A stretch of DNA of 64,000 nt from contig NC_084834.1 of NCBI RefSeq assembly GCF_033115175.1, forward strand, positions 42,762,077 to 42,826,076. The letters run 5' to 3'. The DNA is from Lepus europaeus. Its lineage: Eukaryota; Chordata; Mammalia; Lagomorpha; Leporidae. The notes below the pieces were generated by a model, which saw only the letters and a program-made list of their open reading frames with translations, did not search any database and was not told the DNA's origin. The position numbers and the translations under genes were made by a program. Positions 1 through 11,118 of this stretch are shown here, in pieces (the stretch's first letter is position 1; each line of letters starts with the position of its first letter).

Positions 1-184
1 ATTTTGCATCAAAATTTTCTCTGTTGATTTTTGTTAGGTTGTTCAATGGACTGGGAAATATGACTAATTTTCCTTTAAAAAGAAAGATAAGTTATGTGTA
101 AGTCCATGATTATCCTTTTTGAATCTCATCAGAATTCTGTTTTGTTGCAAAGCCCAGAAAACTGACAGATTAGAGAATATGTCA

Positions 185-493
185 GGGGCCAGCAATGTAG
201 GGTGGTAGATTAAGGCTCTGCTTGTGGGGCTCCCATCCCATATGAGGGCCAATTTATGTTACTGCTGCTTCACTTCCAATCCAACTCCCTACTAATGCAC
301 CTGGGAAATCAGTGGAAGATGAGCCAAGTGCTTGAGCCCTTGCATCCAGATGGGGGACCTGACAAAAGCTCCTGGATCCTGACTTTGGATCCACTCAGCT
401 ATGGTTATTGTAGCCATTTGGGGAATAAACCAGAGTGAACCTCTCTCTGTCTGTAACACTGCCTCTCAATAAATAAATAAATTCTTAAAAACA
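185..493 (+). mobile_element. CSINE (old, full-length)
   Basis: Lagomorph tRNA-derived SINE with a GGGGCCAGCA head and a tail of AATAAATAAATAAATTCTTAAAAA. It is flanked by the direct repeat AATATGTC at 176-183 and 494-501, which I read as the target-site duplication. The internal Pol III boxes are eroded. Translations in this interval are not genes. Confidence 0.9.
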
Positions 494-1066
494 AATATGT
501 CTACAGCCTTTAGTAGCCACACTACAAAGCATAATAACTGAGATTTTTGATAATTGTGAGGGGGGAGGTATGATAATTTTTATTATCGTAAGAGCACAGC
601 AATCGACACTAGAAGAGTTTGTCTCTCTTTGAAGTTTGTAACTGAGAAAATGATTTAAGGGCACTCGGGAGGTCAGATAGCAGAGACCAGCACATGCACT
701 TGGCATGAGCCGCCTGAGAGAAGCTGATATTTATGTAAAATAAGCTGCTGTACTCCACAGACAAGCATTAGCTTCATTAAACTCAGTATAAAAAATAAAA
801 GGAGTTGGAAATCTTTCTATCAAACCATGCAAACTATTACAGCAGGCTATAATATTGAAGGACATAAAATGACTTAAACTACTTCAGTGTCCTATTAAAA
901 TTATGGATGCAAAATATTAATGATATTAAATCTTGAATCATCAAAGAAATACATTATGTTTTAATTACATTTTCCATATGGAAGACACAGATAGAAGGAT
1001 GCAAAAATTTTGTTGAATCACAATTGTTTGAAAACAGGTAGAAAATTAAGCTTAAAAATGAATGTA
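494..1066. other. AT-rich unique sequence
   Basis: No repeat family or convincing coding potential seen. The minus-strand open frame at 485-706 has no recognisable domain. Confidence 0.5.
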
Positions 1067-1410
1067 GGGGTCAGCACTGTGGAATAGAGGGTAAAGGTTC
1101 TGCCTGCAGTGCCAGCATCCCATATGGGTGACAGTTCTAGTCCTGACTGCTACACTTCCAATCCAGCTCTCTGCTATGGCCTGAGAAAGCAGTAGAAGAT
1201 GGCTGGCTCATCTTTGGGCTCCTGCACCCAGATGGGAGGTCCAGAATAAGCTCTTGGATACTGGCTTTGAATCAGCACAGCTTTGGCCCTTGGGATTATC
1301 GGGGAAGTGAACCAGCGGATGGAAGACCTCTCTCTCTCTATGTCTCTGTCTCTCTCTCTGCATCTGCCTCTCTGTAACTCTGTCTTTCAAATAAAATAAA
1401 TAAATCTTAA
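1067..1410 (+). mobile_element. CSINE with perfect 12-bp TSD
   Basis: The head is GGGGTCAGCACTGTGG and the B-box-like GTTCTAGTCC is preserved. A CT-rich stretch ends in AATAAAATAAATAAATCTT. AAAAATGAATGT occurs at 1054-1065 and 1411-1422. Confidence 0.92.
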
Positions 1411-1629
1411 AAAAATGAATGTGTACAAAACATTCTGTATAGGCAATATGTTCAAAATAGAGTGGTCCTGAAACTGGAATGTCAGGCACTTTTTTGGAAG
1501 AAATAAAAATATTTTCCACTTTATATTTCATTCACATATATTCCACATGAATTAGGGTTTCCATTTTTAAAGCTTTTTCTTTGTTTCATTCTCAAAGTGT
1601 TTAATTAACAGTTAATGTTTGTGTAATAT

Positions 1630-1704
1630 TTCAACATATACATACAGCACATACATACATATACAACATATACATACAGCACATACAACATATACATACA
1701 GTGC
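1630..1704. repeat. Short tandem repeat, ACATATACATACAGC-like
   Basis: The motif ACATATACATACAGCAC and close variants repeat about four times with irregular spacing. This is a degenerate microsatellite or minisatellite in AT-rich DNA. Confidence 0.7.
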
Positions 1705-1774
1705 AAATTGTTCCAATCAGGAGATTAGCCTCTCATTTCTTCACAATTAGGAGTCTACTGGGTCCTCTCATCCA

Positions 1775-2072
1775 GCTGATTTTTTTTTTTTTACATTTAT
1801 TTTGAAAGTCAGAGCTACAGAGAGAGAAAGGGAAAGAGAGAGATATCTTTCATCTACTGGTTCACTTCCCAGATCACTGCAATGATCAGGGCTGTACCAA
1901 GCTGAATCCAGGTACCAGGAGCTTCTGTTGGGTCTCCTAGAAGGGTGGCAGGTATCCAGTGACTTAGGCCATCTTAAACTACTTTCCCAGGTGCATCAGA
2001 AATGGAGAAACAAGGACACAATTGTTGGCAGTGCAGGTGGTGGCTTTACCTGCAATGCCAAAATGTTGGCTC
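1775..2072 (-). mobile_element. CSINE, minus strand
   Basis: It starts at a 12-nt T run, followed by GA-rich sequence (the complement of the CT region) and ends at the complement of the SINE head, TGTTGGCTCC. CTCATCCA at 1767-1774 and 2073-2080 is a possible TSD. Confidence 0.88.
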
Positions 2073-2080
2073 CTCATCCA

Positions 2081-3059
2081 ATTTTTTACATAGTACTTAA
2101 TGTATCTTTTTTTCCTTTTTAAAAGGAATTTATTAATAGATTAGATTCTTAAGTTCAAAGCTAATGCATGACAATTACTACAATGAAATATTAGCTATCA
2201 AGTTAATATTTTCATAATTTTAGAGTAGGAAAGATTTTATGTAGGATAAGATACAGCAAATTTAAAGACAGGAATTTTGGGCTGATATTTATTTTAAACT
2301 CTATAGTACCAGACAATATAAAGTGAAATAATATATGATTTATTGGGAAAATGTCCCCATTATACGTGACAGATAAAATATATATTCATATTCATTAAGA
2401 ACACCAAAACTTGCTAATAAGAGAAATTAAAAGTCAAAAAAGGCGAGTTGTGAATGAATGTTCAAAGAAACAGGAATTAATTATGAAGACATTTTTCAAT
2501 ACCACCAGCAGAGACCCGCAAATGAAATCATGAAAAAGTATTATTTTCATGCATGTAATTAGCATATAATACTCAGTACTACTCAGAATACCATACAGGA
2601 GTTTGGCTTCTTAAAATTCTACAAAAAAATCCTTGCAATGTCTATCAAAATTAAATATATGTAATTTTGCTTGTTAATTCTTTTTTAGAGAATATAATCA
2701 CTAAATGATATGAATGTCCATCATTAGATAAAAACTTAAACAAATTATATTATATGAATTGTAAAATGTGGAGCAGATACCATAAGAATGAATTAAAATT
2801 TATGCACTGCTTATTTTGCATAAGCAAGGATAAAAGATGTTGAAAGATACACATCTGAGTGTTAATAGTATTTAGCTTTGAAATGAAATGACAAGATATA
2901 GGTTTAGGATTATGAATTACAAATCACTAACTATATGTTTTCATTAGTTATTATAGTAATTCATTTTGATAGGAATTTAAATTTTCATGTTAAAATATTT
3001 TTAAAGGATAAATATTTAAAGTAGATTTTTCCATGTGAATGTCTTCCAGAATTTTTATT
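2081..3059. other. AT-rich unique sequence
   Basis: No repeat or gene recognised. The stretch near 2500-2580, with ATTTTCATGCATGTAATTAGCAT, is more complex than its surroundings but I can assign no function. Confidence 0.45.
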
Positions 3060-3072
3060 AGAAATTTATTGC

Positions 3073-3329
3073 GGGGCCGGCGCTGTGGTGCAGCGGGTTA
3101 ATGCCAAGGACTGAAGCGCCAGCATCCTATATTGGCGCCGGTTCTAGTCCCAGCTTCTCCTCTTCTGATCCAGCTCTCTGCAATGGCCTGGGATAACAGT
3201 AGAAGATGGAACAAGTCCTTGGGCCCCTGCACCCATGTGGGAGATCTGGAAGAAGTCTTGTCTCCTGGCTTCAGATCGGTGCAGCTACGGCCATTGTGGC
3301 CATCTGGGCAGTGAACTAGCAGATGGAAG

Positions 3330-3367
<38 letters not shown>

Positions 3368-3422
3368 CTCTCTCTGTAACTCTGTCTTTCAAATAAATAA
3401 AAAAAATCAATCTTTTAAATAA
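3073..3422 (+). mobile_element. CSINE with (TC)n expansion
   Basis: The head is GGGGCCGGCGCTGTGG with a B-box-like GGTTCTAGTCC. A (TC)n run lies near 3331-3366 and the tail is AATAAATAAAAAAAATC. The TSD AGAAATTTATTGC (3060-3072) versus AGAAATTTGTTGC (3423-3435) has one mismatch, so this is a fairly young copy. Confidence 0.93.
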
Positions 3423-3435
3423 AGAAATTTGTTGC

Positions 3436-3791
3436 AAAGAATATTTTAAGGATATGCATCCAATTAATATCTTATTTCTGCTTCTGTCTTTGTCATTCAT
3501 TTACCAAATTACCTAAAGAAATTACCTATGGAGTGGTGTGATATTGTGATATAATGAGAAAATACATGCTTGGTATTTGTTCCAGATTCTTGGTATAGAA
3601 ATCTTAAAAACCTTGGAATTTCCTGAGTTATAGGGGTAAGAGCAGCATTTTTTGATAGTCATAAAAATTTCTTTCAATCTAAGTGCTTACCCTGATGAAG
3701 TGACTATAGGTAGACCCCTAGTTAATTTCAGGACTGGAAGTGGCAACCAATGGAACTAACCGTGGACTAAGAATTGAAACTTAACAGTGGC
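3436..3791. other. Unique sequence
   Basis: AT-rich, with no family recognised and no coding potential. Confidence 0.4.
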
Positions 3792-3879
3792 AGACATTTA
3801 GTATAGCAATCAAGACACTGATTAAGAGGCTTATGTTCCATATGTGAGAACATGAGTTTGATATCCTACTCTGGCTCTT
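3792..3879 (+). mobile_element. CSINE 5' half, split by L1
   Basis: An eroded SINE head runs up to the CTCTGGCTC motif, which normally precedes the mid-SINE 'TCCAGCTCCCTGCT' region. The element breaks off at the start of the L1 poly(T) and resumes at 4780. Confidence 0.7.
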
Positions 3880-4779
3880 TTTATTTTTATTTTTATTTAA
3901 TGAATATAAATTTCCAAAGTACATCTTATGGGTTACAATGACTTCCCCCCTCCCAAAACTTCCCTCCCACCTACAACCCTCCCCTTTCCCGCTCCCTCTC
4001 CCCTTCCATTCACTTCAAGTTTAGTATATATTAGGTAAAGATTTCAACAGTTTGCCCCATATAGCAACACAAAGTGAAAAAAAATACTGTTGGAGTACTA
4101 GTTATAGCATTAAATAAGAGTGTACAGCACATTAAAGACAGAGATCCTACATAATTTTTTTTAAAAAAATTAATTAATTTTCTATGCCATTTCCAATTTA
4201 ACACCAGGTTTTTTTTTTTCATTTCCAATTATCTTTATATACAGAAGATCGATTCAGTATATAATTAGTAAAGATCTCATCACTTTGTATCCACGCAGAA
4301 ACACAAAGTGTAAAAATACTGTTTCAGTACTAGTTATAGCACCACTGCACATTAGACAACACATTAAGGACCCTAATTTAAGGACAGATCCCACATGAGG
4401 AGTAAGTACACAGTGACTCCTGTTGCTGACTTAACAATTTGACGCACCTGTTCATGGCATCAGTAATCTCCCTAGGCTCTAGTCATGAGTTGCCAAGGCT
4501 ATGGAAGACTTTAGATTTCGCTGACTTTGATCTTATTCTGACAGGGTCATAGTCAAAGTGGAAATTCTCTCCTCCCTTCAGAGAAAGGTACCTCCTTCTT
4601 TGATGGCCCCATTCTTTCCACTGAGATCTCACTCACAGAGATCTTTCATTTAGGTCTTCTTCTTTTTTTTTTTTCCAGAGTGTCTTGGCTTTCCATGCCT
4701 ACAATACTTTCATGGGCTCTTCAGCCAGATCCGAATGCCTTAAGGGTTGATTCTGAGGCCAGAGTGTTGTTTAGGACAG
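3880..4779 (-). mobile_element. L1 3' end, 5'-truncated, inside a CSINE
   Basis: Read on the minus strand this is the lagomorph L1 3' UTR. It includes the complement of GTACTTTGGAAATTTATATT, the purine-rich tract (as pyrimidines, 3945-4012), two related AAATCTTTAC modules, and the upstream segment shared with 42049-42410. It ends at 4779, about 0.9 kb from the poly(A). It has more differences from the 37.3- and 42-kb copies than those have from each other, so it is older. No TSD was evident. Confidence 0.9.
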
Positions 4780-5000
4780 CTTCCTGCTATTGCAGACTTC
4801 GGGAGGTAGCTGTGATGGTTCAAATTATTGAGTTCCTGCCATCCATGTTGGAGATCTACATTGAGTAGCTCCCAGCTACACACCATCCCAATTTTGGCAT
4901 TTGTAGACATTTGAGAAGTGAACCAGTGGATGGTAGCTTGCTCTTTCTCTCTCTCTCTCTCTCTCACTTTTGCCCTCTCTCTCTCAATTTAAAAATTTGA
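4780..5000 (+). mobile_element. CSINE 3' half, resumes after L1
   Basis: Starts at CTTCCTGCTATTGC and continues with GAACCAGTGGATGG and a CT-rich tail. Together with 3792-3879 it makes one SINE of normal length, minus about 20 bases at the break. Confidence 0.75.
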
Positions 5001-5019
5001 GTTGGAACTCCCAGCCACA

Positions 5020-5960
5020 CTCCTGACCTCAGAGAGAAAAGGGCTGTAGATTGAAACAACAACCAGCACCAATAGCTAGTGATTTAATCCTCCATGCCTA
5101 CATAATGGGAATTCCTTAACAACCTTAAATTGCAGGGTTAAGAGAACAACCAGGTTGGTGAATCCTTTGAGGTACTGGAAGACTGGCATACCTTAAAGTG
5201 CATGGCAGTTCAGTACCTCTTTCCAGGCCCTTTCCCCTATTCAGCCTCTCTATTTGATTCTTGCTGAGTTGTATACAGCCTTTATAGTAAAATGATAGTA
5301 GTATGTGAATTATGTTTCTGAGGTTTGTGAGCCATTCTACTAATTTATTGACCTTGAGGAGGGCTTGTGGGAACCCTCAATTTATAGATGATCAATCAGA
5401 ATTACAGGATGTTGGTGACTAGCCATTTTCATCTGAAGTGGAGGGAGTTTGCAGAACTAAGCCCTTTATCTGCGGGGTTTGGTGCTAACTAAATTTAGGT
5501 TGTTGTGGGGAGCTTCTTGGGAAAGAAAGCTTTGTTTCAGGTTACAATTTGGAGATTACAGTTTAGGATCAAGTGAAACTGTATTTTACCATTTTTGGAT
5601 GCTAATCATGGTGGTGTGCAGGAATGAGCACATGGGATTCAGAAATCAGAGAGAAGGAACTTTGGCCAAAGTTGAACTCCAGTAATATTCAACTGAAGTA
5701 TTAGAACCACCATCCAAGGGCACACCCTCTAAACCTAAGTACTTCCTACCAGACCCACTTCCTAGAGTTCAGGATTAGATCAAGTATCCACCTTTAATTA
5801 TCAGCCATTAACATTAAGCTTCAGAATTTGAACTTCATGAGTTTTTGGGAAGCAATTCTTATTCTATCTTTAACAGGAATTAATGCCAAAATTGAGCTGA
5901 ATCATTGAATACCCAGTTTGAGTTTAGAGCACTGGAAAATTATTGATATAGTATTATAGC
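5020..5960 (+). mobile_element. LTR-like ancient repeat, interrupted
   Basis: The stretch 5220-5480 (CAGCCTCTCTATTTGA, TTTGTGAGCCATTCTA, GTGGGAACCC, CTAAGCCCTTTATCTG) resembles the R-U5 half of an endogenous-retrovirus LTR. A matching continuation appears at 5885-5950. The interval 5500-5880 looks like a separate insertion, perhaps a MaLR LTR in reverse. No retroviral gene is present. Family assignment is uncertain. Confidence 0.4.
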
Positions 5961-7076
5961 AATTTCTGCATATTTGTATCAGAAGTGCTGAGAGCAAAAA
6001 CTGTATATGATTGTAAAGTAAATTTTCTTAATTTTCTATTAATAAATACACAAATTTTCAAACTGTCAAATGAGTACATACTTTATATGGTAGGTATAAC
6101 TAGCCCTCCAAGGTCATCCAAGTCCCAATCTGCCCTTACATAGCAAAATAGACTTTAAAGATGTGTGTAAGCTAAGAATCTCAAGAGGGGAAGATTATCT
6201 TGGATCACTTAAAATGAGTTTAATCCAGTCACATAGGTATTCGTAAAATCAGAGTACATTTTTCTAGTTCTGGTCAGGTAGAGAAGTGGCTATCAGAACT
6301 TTTTTGTTGACATGTTTGAAAATGAAAGAAGGGACTGAGAGTCCAGGAATTCAGGAAGTTTGTAGAAAAGGTAAGGAAATGTATTTTCCCCCTACACCTC
6401 CAGGAAGGACCTAGCCCTGCCAAAATCTCGATTTTAGCCTAGTGAGACATATACCAGAGTTCTGACCTAAAAAGCATACAATAGTAAGTTTGTATTTTAG
6501 TGAATGACTTGATTTATGTTACAAGGCAGATATACTTAGTTAAAAGTCCTTTTTTTTTTCCTGTTTCAAATTTGGCTTCCTCTACTCTCTTCTGCATTGC
6601 AATTATTTTTGATGGGATCTAAGATTTTGATTTTTTTCTCCAGTGATATCAAATTACAATAATATCAATTGAAATTAAAATATATAGCTAAGAATATTGA
6701 TTAATCCAAGGACAAGTAGAGCTAATATTTAGAAATGTGTGAAGTAGGAAGTTCTGTGTGGACAGGTTTTAAAATCTGGTTAATGCTTTTTTTAGAGAAA
6801 TATGATCCTGAAAACTTAATGATGTCGTTCTAGTATTCACATTTATATATAAAATTAAAAGTATCTTTTGCCAAGTTTGTTATGCATGTTTATGCTTGAT
6901 ATTTTAGCTTATCACGTGAATGTTAAGTTTCAACAGTGTAGGGATTTGGAATGTCTGTATTTCTAGTAGCTAGAATGATACATGGACTGTATTAAGTGAT
7001 CAATAAGGAGTATGTTAATGTATATCTAAAACTATTATTATTATATCCTCTATATCTGAATGCTTATACAAAGGAG

Positions 7077-7078
<2 letters not shown>
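5961..7078. other. AT-rich unique sequence
   Basis: Low-complexity AT stretches and no recognisable element or gene. Confidence 0.45.
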
Positions 7079-7107
<29 letters not shown>

Positions 7108-7109
7108 GT
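7079..7109. repeat. (CA)n(TA)n microsatellite
   Basis: A compound run of CA followed by TA dinucleotides, about 31 bases. Confidence 0.9.
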
Positions 7110-8042
7110 GATCCATAATTTATTTAAATGCAGAAATATTATATTAAATTATCATGTAAATTATCATTTGATACTTGATAAATGAGTATCATTAATGACA
7201 AATAGCTACAATTATTAAGCACAAAACTAAAATTAACAGATAGAAATATGTAGAGAATTGTTAAAACAGGTATTTAATATTACATGGAAGAATGTCACGT
7301 TCATTCTTCCATTAAAAGCATCTATGGATAAAGATTGTGCACATTAAAGCATTACTAGGACTTTTATATTTTATACCAGAATCTTAATCTTTTTTATCAT
7401 TTATCTCTTCCTCTATACTGCCAAATTGTCATCCTCTTTCTTCAATTTTAGGGTTTCTTTTTCCCCTAAAGCTGAACCAATTTAAATCTGTCCTTTCTAA
7501 AGGAGGTCTTTGTCATAGGAAATTTCATATATTCTAATAAACTCAGTTGACATATTAAGAGAAATTGAAACCTTTCATTTCAGTAACCGTTGCTGAAAAG
7601 ATTTAAAACTATTTCTCTATTAAGTTTTCAAAATTATGCTAATACACTCTTTCTAAAGAGAATTTACTTGGATTAGTTTAATTGCCAAATTGTTAATGTA
7701 TACAAACACAAGCATGGCTCCAAGTCCTTTTCATATCTTCTGTGATAATCACAAATTGGATTAAAGGTTCTTATTTGGTAGCAACTTAAAAGAAACCTGA
7801 GTCAATCTCTCATGTCTGCTTTGTGTCAACACTGTTTTTTTTTTTTTTTCCCCTTCATTTTCCAGCAATAGCTAGGTGATAAACTAACATAGAACATGAA
7901 GAGGCTTTTGAGGTCACAGAATTGAGAGAGAGAACTGGGAGCTGAAAGGAGGCCCATGTATTCTTGTGAGCCTCTGTGAGGTCATCAGGATGCTGGAGTT
8001 GACATCTCAAACCTGCTGGATTGACCTCATGAGAGGGCACCT
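7110..8042. other. Unique sequence with a hairpin and a splice-acceptor-like tract
   Basis: Contains an 11-bp perfect stem (7284-7312). A poly-T/pyrimidine tract ends in TTTTCCAG at 7863, followed by about 175 bases less AT-rich than their flanks. No gene or repeat recognised. Confidence 0.45.
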
Positions 8043-8350
8043 GGGGCTGGTGCTGTGGTGCAGTAGGCTAAGCCTCCACCTGTGGTGCCGGCATCCCACA
8101 TGAGCCTCGGTTCATGTCTTGGCAGCGCCTCTCCCTATCCAGCTCTCTGCTATGGCCTGGGAAAGCAGTAGAAGATGGTCCAAGTCCTTGGATCTCTACA
8201 CCTACATAGGAGACCTGGAAGAAGCTCTTGGCTCCTGGTTTCGGATAGACCCAACTCTGGCTGTTGAAGCCATTTGGGGAGTGAACCAGTGGATGGAAGA
8301 ACTTTCCATTTCTGTGACTCTGCCTCTCAAATAAATAAAAATGTTTTAAA
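8043..8350 (+). mobile_element. CSINE
   Basis: Head GGGGCTGGTGCTGTGGTG with GTGAACCAGTGGATGGAAGA and tail CTCAAATAAATAAAAATG. The CT region is unusually short. TSD not evident. Confidence 0.9.
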
Positions 8351-8352
8351 AG

Positions 8353-9064
8353 TTTAAAAAGACGGACATCTATTAAGTCAGATTGGTGGCTCAAGATAAC
8401 TCATATAATTTACAGTCCATTCAAATATCACTGCAATTATTTGGAAATTCTTTGACGTTGCAAGCCTTCTGCATTATGCATTAATCTTTATGCTGCAGAA
8501 GACAATTTAAGGATATCCTGGAGCACAGAATTCAAAGTTCAACTGCCCTGAAACACTGCAGGGAGTCTAGAGAAGAGGGGAAGAAGGCAAGAGAAATGTG
8601 CAAATTTCAAACAAAATGTTTGAAAACAAGAATCGTTTACATATTACAGTAATTTTGTCTCCAAAATACCTTCTCATTTTATCCTGAAGCCACTTTTTGC
8701 AGTAAAGGTTTTGGTCATCATAGTCATTTAATATTTATTTTTAAATATTAATCATACACACTGGGAAATTTAAGTAACATCAATTCACAAAGAGCCAATG
8801 GGTATTAAGAGCAAATACTCCACTCACGGCTTCATAAAGGCCACAGATGGAGATATTACTTAACTTCTATTGTAAGTTAAAGACAAATTTCATAGTGTTT
8901 TATAACTATTTGATTTTTTCTCAATAAATTGGGTGAGTTTTAAAATGTCAATAATGGCACAGATACTTAAGGCTTTGTACATTTTGGAAGGTTGATCACA
9001 TTATATTATTTCAATTTGTTTACAGAAAAACAAATTGTAAATCATTCTGAGGAGATTTTATCTA
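8353..9064. other. Unique sequence
   Basis: No repeat or gene assigned. The part at 8430-8600 (GCATTATGCATTAATC, CTGCAGAAGACAATTTAA) is less AT-rich and more complex than its neighbours. Confidence 0.4.
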
Positions 9065-9258
9065 CATATAATCTGTGCAAATCCTTCTATATATTTTAAA
9101 TCAACTGGGGATTACTTATAATTCTGGATACATGCAAATGCTATGTAAATAGTTGGTATATGGTAATGTTTAAGGAATAATAACAAGAAAAACATCTGTA
9201 TGTGTTCAGCAGAGACACAATTTTTTAAAAACAACATTTTCAATCTGATTGGTTAACT
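9065..9258 (+). mobile_element. Tigger-like DNA transposon remnant (Tc1/mariner)
   Basis: The stretch with CAAATGCTATGTAAATAGTT, GGAATAATAACAAGAAAAA and GTGTTCAGCAGAGAC matches my memory of the 3' half of a mammalian nonautonomous Tigger element. The TIR end is eroded (TTTCAATCTGATTGGTTAA). It is non-coding. The 27450-27595 remnant seems to be the 5' half of the same kind of element. Confidence 0.6.
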
Positions 9259-9262
9259 CTTC

Positions 9263-9518
9263 AGGCATGAAACTGAATACGGAGTAGCATCCCCTATGGG
9301 AGTCAGTTAGAGTCCCAGTTACTTCCTTTGTAGCCAATTGTGGCTCAAGTGTTGGGGCCCCATGCACTGGGCAGACCCAGATGGAATTCCTGGCTTGTGG
9401 CTTTGGCCTGGCTTGAACAGGGTTGTTTCAGCCTTTTGGGAGAGTACTTTGGTAGATAGATCTCTCTCTTTCTCCCTCTCCTTCTGCCACTCAGCTACTC
9501 AAATAAATAAGAAAACCA
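9263..9518 (+). mobile_element. CSINE, old and degenerate
   Basis: The head is nearly lost. CAGACCCAGATGGAATTCCTGG, a CT-rich run and CTCAAATAAATAAGAAAA identify it. It lies directly downstream of the Tigger-like remnant. Confidence 0.8.
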
Positions 9519-9815
9519 TTTTTTTTTAAAAGAAATAAACCTTTTTTTCTACCTTTGTTTTTAACAGTAGAGGGATAAGTGAATGTAGGTAACAGAATAA
9601 AATAAGCTAATTGGCAATTATTTAAATGAAACTGAAATTATAAAATGTACAAATATTTTAATATTACTAACAAGCAATTAATAGTACTTTAAAATCTTAT
9701 ATTGTACATAAACATGAGCAAAAGTATTTCATAATACTTGTTCAATATATTCTTTCCTTTCATTGTCTGCATATCATGCAATGAAAAGAAAGTTTAAAAA
9801 AACCCCATAATTTGG

Positions 9816-10141
9816 GGGCTGGAATTGTGGCACAGCGGGCTAAGCCTCCATGCTGGGCCGGTATCTCATATGAGCTCTGATTCTAGTCCTGGCTGATCCT
9901 CTTCCTATCCAGCTCTGTGCTATGGCCTGGGAATGCAATAAAAATGGTCCAAGTGCTTGGGCCCCCACACCCGCCTGGGAGACCACAGGAAACATCTGGC
10001 TCCTGGCTTTAGATAGATCAGGCTCCAGCCATTGCAGCCACTTTAGGAGTGAACCAGAGGATGGAAGACCTTTCTCTCTGTCTCTCCCTCTCTCTGTAAC
10101 TCCACCTCTCAAGTAAATAAACAAAAAACCCACACACACAT
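9816..10141 (+). mobile_element. CSINE private to duplicate copy 1
   Basis: The head is GGGGCTGGAATTGTGG and the tail is AAGTAAATAAACAAAAAA followed by (CA)n. TSD ATAATTTGG at 9807-9815 and 10142-10150. It is absent at the matching site in copy 2, near 12790. Confidence 0.92.
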
Positions 10142-10282
10142 ATAATTTGGAGACTCATTTGTCTTTCCTCTCAAATTATTTCTCAACCTGTCAATATCAT
10201 GATGGCTTAATAACTAAATTAGTAACAGTAATTCTGCACTGTGTATTCACTAAACAGAAATAATTTTTAAAGAAATTTTACA

Positions 10283-10607
10283 GGGGCTGGTACAGTTTAG
10301 GTTAAGCCTCTGCCTGTGGCGCCAGCCTCCAAAATGGGTGCTTGTTTGAGTTGCAGCTGCTCCATTTCCAATCCATCTCCCTGTTAACAGCCTGGGAAAG
10401 CAGTGGAGGATGGCCCAAGTGCTTGGGTCCCTGCACCCTGGTGGGAGACCTGGAAGAAGCTCCTGATTTCTGACTTTGGATTGATGCAGCTCTAGCCATT
10501 CTGGTCATTTGGGGAGTCAAGCAAAGAAAGGAAGACCTCTCTCTCTGTGTCTCCCTTCCTCTTTCTATAACTTTGCCTCTCAAATAAATAAATAAATCTT
10601 TAAAAGA
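10283..10607 (+). mobile_element. CSINE shared by both duplicate copies (copy 1)
   Basis: Flanked by AGAAATTTTA at 10271-10280 and 10608-10617. The same SINE in the same flanks lies at 12945-13264, so it predates the duplication. Confidence 0.92.
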
Positions 10608-11118
10608 AGAAATTTTAGAATCAAATAGAACAAGGTACAGGCCATAAAAGTTGAATACATCACCAAAGTTTATAAATTTCACTGACTGTTTCTTCTAAAT
10701 TGTCTTAATATTTTATCTGTTCCTATCACTGTTCTATGACACATCTATGACACAGTACACTATCTATGACACATGTTTCTCATCCTTTATTGCTACCTTC
10801 TTCTAATTTACTTAGAGAACTAAGATTAGATGTTGAATCTAGATATTGCTATTATCAACTGCAGAGATGTTTAACAGTGGAAACCTATGTTAGTTGCACC
10901 TTTACAGCATCTGGCGTTGTTTTATGCTAAAGCAATCAAAGTTGGTTAAAAATGGCTTTCACTGCAAATGAATGATTACGGTATGATTTCTGAGCCTTTT
11001 TTTTTCACCCTGATATACCGTTGCTGTTAACAATTAATGTTGATTGCTGTTGTTACATTGTTCTTGATCACGAACTCCTGTGTTGTGCTGGTTTCATGTA
11101 TGTCAGATCTCCAACAAA

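Larger units (their letters stand above)
9778..11118. repeat. Duplicated segment, copy 1
   Basis: Aligns colinearly with 12765-13772. The alignment runs through the AT-rich left part, a shared CSINE (10283-10607) and the right part with GTTAGTTGCACCTTTACAGC. By eye there is a difference about every 8-12 bases plus small indels. A second CSINE (9816-10141) is present only here. It has its own TSD and so is younger than the duplication. Confidence 0.88.
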
